Below, piece by piece: positions 60,091 to 64,000 of a stretch of 64,000 bases of DNA. The number at the start of each line of letters is the position of its first letter. Positions within the stretch are counted from its first letter, which is position 1. This DNA is from Barnesiella merdipullorum. GTDB lineage: Bacteria > Bacteroidota > Bacteroidia > Bacteroidales > Barnesiellaceae. A model generated the notes under the pieces. The model was given only the letters and a program-made list of their open reading frames with translations, had not been told where the DNA came from and searched no databases. The translations under genes were made by a program, and so were the position numbers. The stretch is taken from contig DXBT01000013.1 of NCBI GenBank assembly GCA_019116365.1, forward strand, positions 1-64,000, given 5' to 3'.

Positions 60091-61670
60091 TTCTTTTCTT
60101 CCTTTTCTTCTTTCTCATCGATTTTGAAACAAGCCCGTATCGCACGGCGTATGCTGTCGGCTTCGGGGCGGTCGTCCCTCAAAATCGTGAGGATTACCCG
60201 CAGATACTTGTCTTTATTGGCCAACCCGCACAAGTTGCACACATTGCTGTTGGTGACCATCGATTTTTGGTTATAGACTTTCAGCACCGCCCGATAGTCT
60301 CGACTCTTGACATAGGAACGGAACTGACTGCAAATGCTGTTGTAGAGCCCTCGCACATCGGTATCGTCGGTCAAGTGACCTATATGGTCTTCAAATGCCG
60401 ATATGTCGTTGAAGCGCCGGTCGATCTTGTACTCCAGATTGCGCCGTATGCGGTGCCGCGTATGCAGCAGGGCCTGCGACTCGATCTCTTGCGCAAAGAG
60501 CTGGATAACATTGTTTTTCACAATCTCAAACACCTTGTTCTCGTTGCGTTTCATGCGGCGGGCCACAGCCCTGATTACCCCCTCGAGCATCAGCAGATTC
60601 TCGACCTCGGCCACCTCGGGCACATAGATGTGACGACTACGCAAATATTCGACTTCGCGATCGGTGCGACGGTCGCGATCGACAATGCCTCGCGATTCGA
60701 GGTGATGTATCTCCTTCAAATCGGCAAAGGCCCGGGTCGCCTCGATTACCTTGTTGCAGCCCCCCAGCGGCTTCACGATATACTCGGGGAAGATATAGGG
60801 ATAGAGTTTCACGTCGATACTGCCCGTAGCGGCTCCCTCGATAAAGAGCACCGGCTTGCGGCTGCCCAGGATATCGAGATACATGCCTTCGGGGAAGGTG
60901 TCGTCGTCGTGAATAAACTCGTAGTCCCAGGTCATGTGCTCGGCATCGAACGAACGCACCCAGATACAGGTGCTCTCGACCCGCGACGCCGCAAAGTCGA
61001 TGTCGTGCGTGAGATAGACAAAGGTACAATCCTTGCGCAGACTCTCAATGGAGTCCCACAACGATTTCAAAATGGAGTGATGCAGATAAAACTCGGGATC
61101 CTCGACGAGAATCACGGCATCGGGCATGGCATAGAGCACGCCGGCAATGTAGTACAGCACCGCCTTTTCGCCCGAGCTCAACCGCAAGGGATTAAAGGGC
61201 TCGGAGTCTTCGCTCTGAATAAGCAGCTTACCCTCGGCCCGCAACATCTTGTTCTTGGGAAAGATGCATTCCCACAACTGCTGTGCCCGGTCGAGGCGGG
61301 TGCGAGGCAGCTCGACATGACCTCCATTCTGGACCTCAAATTTGTAGTTAAACAAGTTGCGAAACTCCTCGCTCAACAACAAATAAAGCAGTTGGTCAAA
61401 CTCGGTAGGAGTCTCTTTCGAAACATAGTGCGAACGCTCGATGGCCTCTTTGTATTGCGCCTCGATAGAGCCTGGCCACACCTCGTGCGGCGGCATGAGG
61501 CACAACGCCTTCTGCGCCGAAAGCCAAAAAGCGTGCTCCTTGATCTGGCGGGCTATCTCCAGTCCAAAACGGCTCTTGCCCGCGCCATTGGCACCAATCA
61601 CCGTCACAGTTCGCGACGACAACTTTTCGCCCGGCGAACCGTTGTTTTTTTTCGGGAGCAGTATTTCCAT
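60087..61670 (-). CDS. AAA/ABC-type ATPase fused to a DUF4435 (Toprim-like) domain
   Basis: A 527-residue cytoplasmic protein of the OLD-like class. ATPase half (about 1-240): Walker A GANGAGKS at 26-33, ABC-type signature LSSGEKAV near 165, Walker B VILVEDPE near 187, and His of LTHDID near 220. DUF4435 half (about 268 to the end): VLFIEGAATGS with an acidic residue near 275 and GIVDRDRR with acidic residues near 331-333, the expected metal-binding positions of a Toprim-like nuclease. A CNLCG pair sits near 476. The same two domains make the AriA and AriB components of the PARIS anti-phage system, of which fused forms exist, so a nuclease or defence role is possible. However it is translationally coupled to menA in a housekeeping setting. 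A TATTTTTG box lies at 61705-61712 (minus). Confidence 0.85.
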   Translation of the reverse strand: MEILLPKKNNGSPGEKLSSRTVTVIGANGAGKSRFGLEIARQIKEHAFWLSAQKALCLMPPHEVWPGSIEAQYKEAIERSHYVSKETPTEFDQLLYLLLSEEFRNLFNYKFEVQNGGHVELPRTRLDRAQQLWECIFPKNKMLRAEGKLLIQSEDSEPFNPLRLSSGEKAVLYYIAGVLYAMPDAVILVEDPEFYLHHSILKSLWDSIESLRKDCTFVYLTHDIDFAASRVESTCIWVRSFDAEHMTWDYEFIHDDDTFPEGMYLDILGSRKPVLFIEGAATGSIDVKLYPYIFPEYIVKPLGGCNKVIEATRAFADLKEIHHLESRGIVDRDRRTDREVEYLRSRHIYVPEVAEVENLLMLEGVIRAVARRMKRNENKVFEIVKNNVIQLFAQEIESQALLHTRHRIRRNLEYKIDRRFNDISAFEDHIGHLTDDTDVRGLYNSICSQFRSYVKSRDYRAVLKVYNQKSMVTNSNVCNLCGLANKDKYLRVILTILRDDRPEADSIRRAIRACFKIDEKEEKEEKK

Positions 61671-61756
61671 GGTAGCACTTTTTAACGTTATAGAAATCCT
61701 TTCTCAAAAATAACTATTTTCGGGAATAATCGGCACAAGATACCGAACTATTTTTC

Positions 61757-61764
61757 TATTTTTG
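61757..61764 (+). promoter_or_regulatory. -7 box upstream of ribE
   Basis: TATTTTTG matches TAnnTTTG, 33 bases before the ribE ATG. No -33 partner is clear. The short leader excludes an FMN riboswitch. Confidence 0.45.
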
Positions 61765-61797
61765 GGAACTATTTGTAACTGCTAACCCCAAAAGATT

Positions 61798-62406
61798 ATG
61801 TTTTCAGGAATTGTCGAAGAAGCCGCTCCTATCGTAGCTCTCACCCACGATAACGGCAATTTGCATCTCACTCTCAAAAGCTCGTTTACTCACGAATTGA
61901 AAATAGACCAAAGCGTCGCACACAACGGCGTATGCCTCACCGTGGTCGATATCGACGGCGACTGCTACACTGTCACCGCCATACAGGAGACTCTCGACCG
62001 CACCAATCTGGGCTCGCTCAAGGTGGGCGACAAGGTGAACCTCGAGCGCAGCATGCTCATGAACGGCCGCCTCGACGGACACATCGTGCAAGGCCATGTG
62101 GACCAGACGGCCCGCTGCGAAAAGATAGACCTGGTCGATGGCAGCCGCTACTACACGTTTGTCTATGACCTCGACCCCAAGATGGCCGCCAAAGGCTACA
62201 TGACGGTCGAGAAAGGTTCGGTCACGGTCAACGGTGTGAGCCTCACCGTGTGCAACTCGCAGGACAACAGTTTCCAGGTGGCTATCATCCCCTATACCTA
62301 TGAGCACACCAACTTCCACCAGATCGAAGTAGGCAGCACCGTCAACCTCGAGTTCGACATCATAGGCAAATACATCAGCCGCATCATGCACTTCGAAAAA
62401 GCATAA
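61798..62406 (+). CDS. ribE: Riboflavin synthase, alpha subunit
   Basis: RibE dismutates two 6,7-dimethyl-8-ribityllumazine molecules to riboflavin. The 202-residue protein shows the two homologous barrels: the first opens MFSGIVEE with HNGVCLTV, the second follows IVQGHVDQTARC with VNGVSLTVC. The active-site Cys and His positions are present. Length is normal. The nitroreductase gene follows after 6 bases, an FMN-dependent enzyme, so the pairing makes sense. No FMN riboswitch upstream. Confidence 0.97.
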   Translation: MFSGIVEEAAPIVALTHDNGNLHLTLKSSFTHELKIDQSVAHNGVCLTVVDIDGDCYTVTAIQETLDRTNLGSLKVGDKVNLERSMLMNGRLDGHIVQGHVDQTARCEKIDLVDGSRYYTFVYDLDPKMAAKGYMTVEKGSVTVNGVSLTVCNSQDNSFQVAIIPYTYEHTNFHQIEVGSTVNLEFDIIGKYISRIMHFEKA

Positions 62407-62412
62407 CCCGCC

Positions 62413-62958
62413 ATGAACGATATCTATGAACTCATAGCCCACCGGCAGAGCGACCGCCAGTACGACCCCAACCGTCCGGTCGAGCCCGAGAAGGTCGCCC
62501 GCATCGTCGAGGCCGCCCGCCTGGCCCCCTCGGCCTGCAACGCCCAGCCGTGGCACTTTATCGTGGTCGATGACCCCGAATTGCGCAACCAGGTAGCCGA
62601 TGCCGTAGCCAGCCGTCTGCTGGGCATGAACCACTTTACCAAACAGGCCCCCGTACACATACTGTTAGTAGAGGAGCGACCCAACTTCACCGCGGGTATC
62701 GGCGGCATTATCAAGGACAAACAGTTTCCGCTGCTCGACATTGGCATCGCCGCCGCCCACATCACCCTCGCCGCCACCGCCGAAGGGTTGGGCAGTTGCA
62801 TAATCGGGTGGTTCGACGAGAAGGCCGTGCGCCGTCTGCTCCATATCCCCGACAAGAAACGGGTACTGCTCGACATCGTGCTGGGATACTCTACCCAACC
62901 CCTGCGCGAGAAGAAACGCAAACCGGCCAGCGAGGTGATTTCGTACAACAAGTACTGA
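62413..62958 (+). CDS. Nitroreductase family FMN-dependent oxidoreductase
   Basis: A 181-residue flavoprotein of the nitroreductase family. FMN-contacting features are RQSDRQYD near residues 11-18, APSACNAQPWHF (about 38-49) and GLGSCIIGWFDE (about 123-134). These enzymes reduce quinones, nitro compounds or other acceptors with NAD(P)H; the physiological substrate is not evident. It is 6 bases after ribE and shares its transcript. Confidence 0.92.
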   Translation: MNDIYELIAHRQSDRQYDPNRPVEPEKVARIVEAARLAPSACNAQPWHFIVVDDPELRNQVADAVASRLLGMNHFTKQAPVHILLVEERPNFTAGIGGIIKDKQFPLLDIGIAAAHITLAATAEGLGSCIIGWFDEKAVRRLLHIPDKKRVLLDIVLGYSTQPLREKKRKPASEVISYNKY

Positions 62959-62988
62959 CCTCCCCCGCTCACATACAGACAAAAGCAA

Positions 62989-63023
62989 CCGCAGCCGGGC
63001 AGGACTCCCCTACCCGGCTGTGG
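62989..63023. terminator. Hairpin between nitroreductase and the last gene
   Basis: CCGCAGCCGGG (62989-62999) pairs with CCCGGCTGTGG (63013-63023), 11 bp with one G-T pair. On the minus strand it is followed by TTGCTTTTGTC; on the plus strand T's are few. It lies between convergent genes. Confidence 0.65.
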
Positions 63024-63052
63024 CTGTACTATAAAGGCTGAATAATCGTCAA

Positions 63053-63988
63053 TCAACGATTCCAGATTTTATACGAAACGGATATTCCCCATGTCCAGAT
63101 AAGGTCCGGATCGTTTTTTTTCGTATTGCCAAGGCCAAAACCTACTATGGCAGAGACACCGAATTTTTCGGTAAAATACCAATCATAAGAAATATCGGTC
63201 ATCAAACCATAATTGGGGCACAATCCAGTATTTCCGAATCGCAAGTCCCAGGCAAAATCTTTGATACAAAGACCGAATCCCACATCCCACGGATAGCCAT
63301 AATCGCTTTTAAGGAATCCAAAATCACCAAACAAGGATAAACCACAAAAACCACCCGTACGGTATTTCAAGCCAATAAAACCACTGCTGAATCGACTATA
63401 TCCCGCATTCACGGCAAAATAAGGGAAGCCCTCTACAGGGACCGACATCCCCTCCCTCATGATTGACCCATAAGCATCTCCTATTTTTTGTACAGAAGAA
63501 GAAATCGCATCGCCTCCCGGATTACCCTTGGGCACAGTTCCTCCCGAAGAAGAGTGAGAAGAAGAACTTCCCCTCGACCGACTCGACGAGGAGCCTCCCG
63601 ACGAATAGAGCCGTATGGCATTACACCCTCGCGACAGCGTTGCACTGCTGCTGTACCAACGGGTTCCATCACTGGCCACGCCATACCATTGGTTGTTCTT
63701 ACCCGAGATGGTAACAGTCACACACCCCGAGGCTCCACACTTGGGTGCAGACCGATACGACTTGGTAATCTTCCCCTCATAGCGGCCATTCACATAAACT
63801 TTTATCGGGCCCTGCCTCTCCTGGCTGGTCCAAAAGACTACCCGGGTTTGCTGGGGTGGAGCCGGGGTTTCTTCCCGTATAATTTGGATTCCGCCCGACC
63901 GTATCTCTTTCACCTTGGTCTGCGCCTCTATCGTGAAACTCATCAAGAGCAACAGCATGATAAAACAAAAAATTCTTCTCATACTCAT
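63053..63988 (-). CDS. Exported two-part protein: Cys-containing beta domain, Ser-rich linker, barrel-like C-terminus
   Basis: A 311-residue protein with a signal peptide (RRIFCFIMLLLLMSFTIEAQ). Residues about 25-125 form a beta-rich domain with cysteines in PKCGASGCV and SRGC. A serine/arginine/glycine-rich linker follows (about 128-150). The rest (about 165-311) alternates aromatic and glycine residues (FAVNAGYSRFSSGFIGLKY, GLSLFGDFGFL, WTWGISVSYKIW) like an outer-membrane barrel. I do not recognise a family and assign no function. The start is Met1 or Met3; the promoter lies beyond the end of the window. Confidence 0.75.
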   Translation of the reverse strand: MSMRRIFCFIMLLLLMSFTIEAQTKVKEIRSGGIQIIREETPAPPQQTRVVFWTSQERQGPIKVYVNGRYEGKITKSYRSAPKCGASGCVTVTISGKNNQWYGVASDGTRWYSSSATLSRGCNAIRLYSSGGSSSSRSRGSSSSHSSSGGTVPKGNPGGDAISSSVQKIGDAYGSIMREGMSVPVEGFPYFAVNAGYSRFSSGFIGLKYRTGGFCGLSLFGDFGFLKSDYGYPWDVGFGLCIKDFAWDLRFGNTGLCPNYGLMTDISYDWYFTEKFGVSAIVGFGLGNTKKNDPDLIWTWGISVSYKIWNR

Positions 63989-64000
63989 CGGTTATTATTT

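Noticed and set aside
61671..61797. FMN riboswitch upstream of ribE
   Set aside because: The gap is short, shared with a divergent promoter, and lacks the conserved multi-stem pattern.

Overview
The window comes from a member of the Bacteroidetes, most likely the order Bacteroidales. Three things point there: many promoters of the TAnnTTTG (-7) type, some with a TTTG/TTG -33 box about 20 bp upstream; one-protein hybrid two-component regulators, DUF4286-RuvC, TamL, DUF3078 and DUF4136 families; and outer-membrane and secreted proteins with Bacteroidales C-terminal domains. Codon use is moderately GC-rich (CTC/CTG, ATC, GCC preferred). A Barnesiella-like gut organism would fit, but the genus is a guess. 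There is one tRNA gene, no rRNA, no CRISPR array and no recognisable insertion sequence.

Layout. 0.1-5 kb: a small secreted protein and a hybrid two-component system on the minus strand, with an operator-like repeat between them. 5-13.7 kb (plus): DUF4286, ruvC, cobalamin-dependent metH, a BspA-type leucine-rich repeat protein, a thioredoxin-fold lipid/redox-like protein and tpx. 13.8-17.9 kb (minus): rmlB, rmlA, two sugar 3,4-ketoisomerase paralogues and an aminotransferase, a compact route to a dTDP-3-amino-3,6-dideoxyhexose. 18.2-23 kb (plus): two large secreted proteins built from the same domains in opposite order, then a serine-type sulfatase. 23-28.3 kb: mdh, a CDP-alcohol phosphatidyltransferase with a GtrA-like protein, tRNA-Arg and a TamA-like lipoprotein.

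28.5-34.8 kb: the branched-chain amino acid operon ilvD-ilvB-ilvH-acyl-ACP thioesterase-ilvC. Its leader holds what looks like a complete ribosome-mediated attenuator: promoter, a 20-codon peptide with 12 Ile/Leu/Val codons, a 12-bp perfect antiterminator that starts inside the peptide's stop codon, and a competing terminator. This is the most striking regulatory feature of the window. 34.8-39 kb (minus): an outer-membrane protein, yidC and pyrG. 39.4-45 kb: DUF3078, then a group of envelope proteins including a capsule-assembly Wzi homologue.

45-56.5 kb (minus): a surface polysaccharide locus with wza, wzc, wzy, wzx, three GT4 glycosyltransferases, an acyltransferase and a radical SAM/SPASM protein; no initiating sugar-phosphate transferase is visible. 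56.8-64 kb: a membrane GT2, a small heat-shock protein, then AAA ATPase-DUF4435 fusion, menA and a small secreted protein in translationally coupled order, ribE, a nitroreductase and a last secreted beta-rich protein.

Functionally, the window joins core metabolism (methionine, branched-chain amino acids, CTP, riboflavin, menaquinone) to envelope building. The dTDP-aminosugar genes, the Wzx/Wzy locus and Wzi could serve the same glycan, but they sit in separate transcription units and that link is inference.
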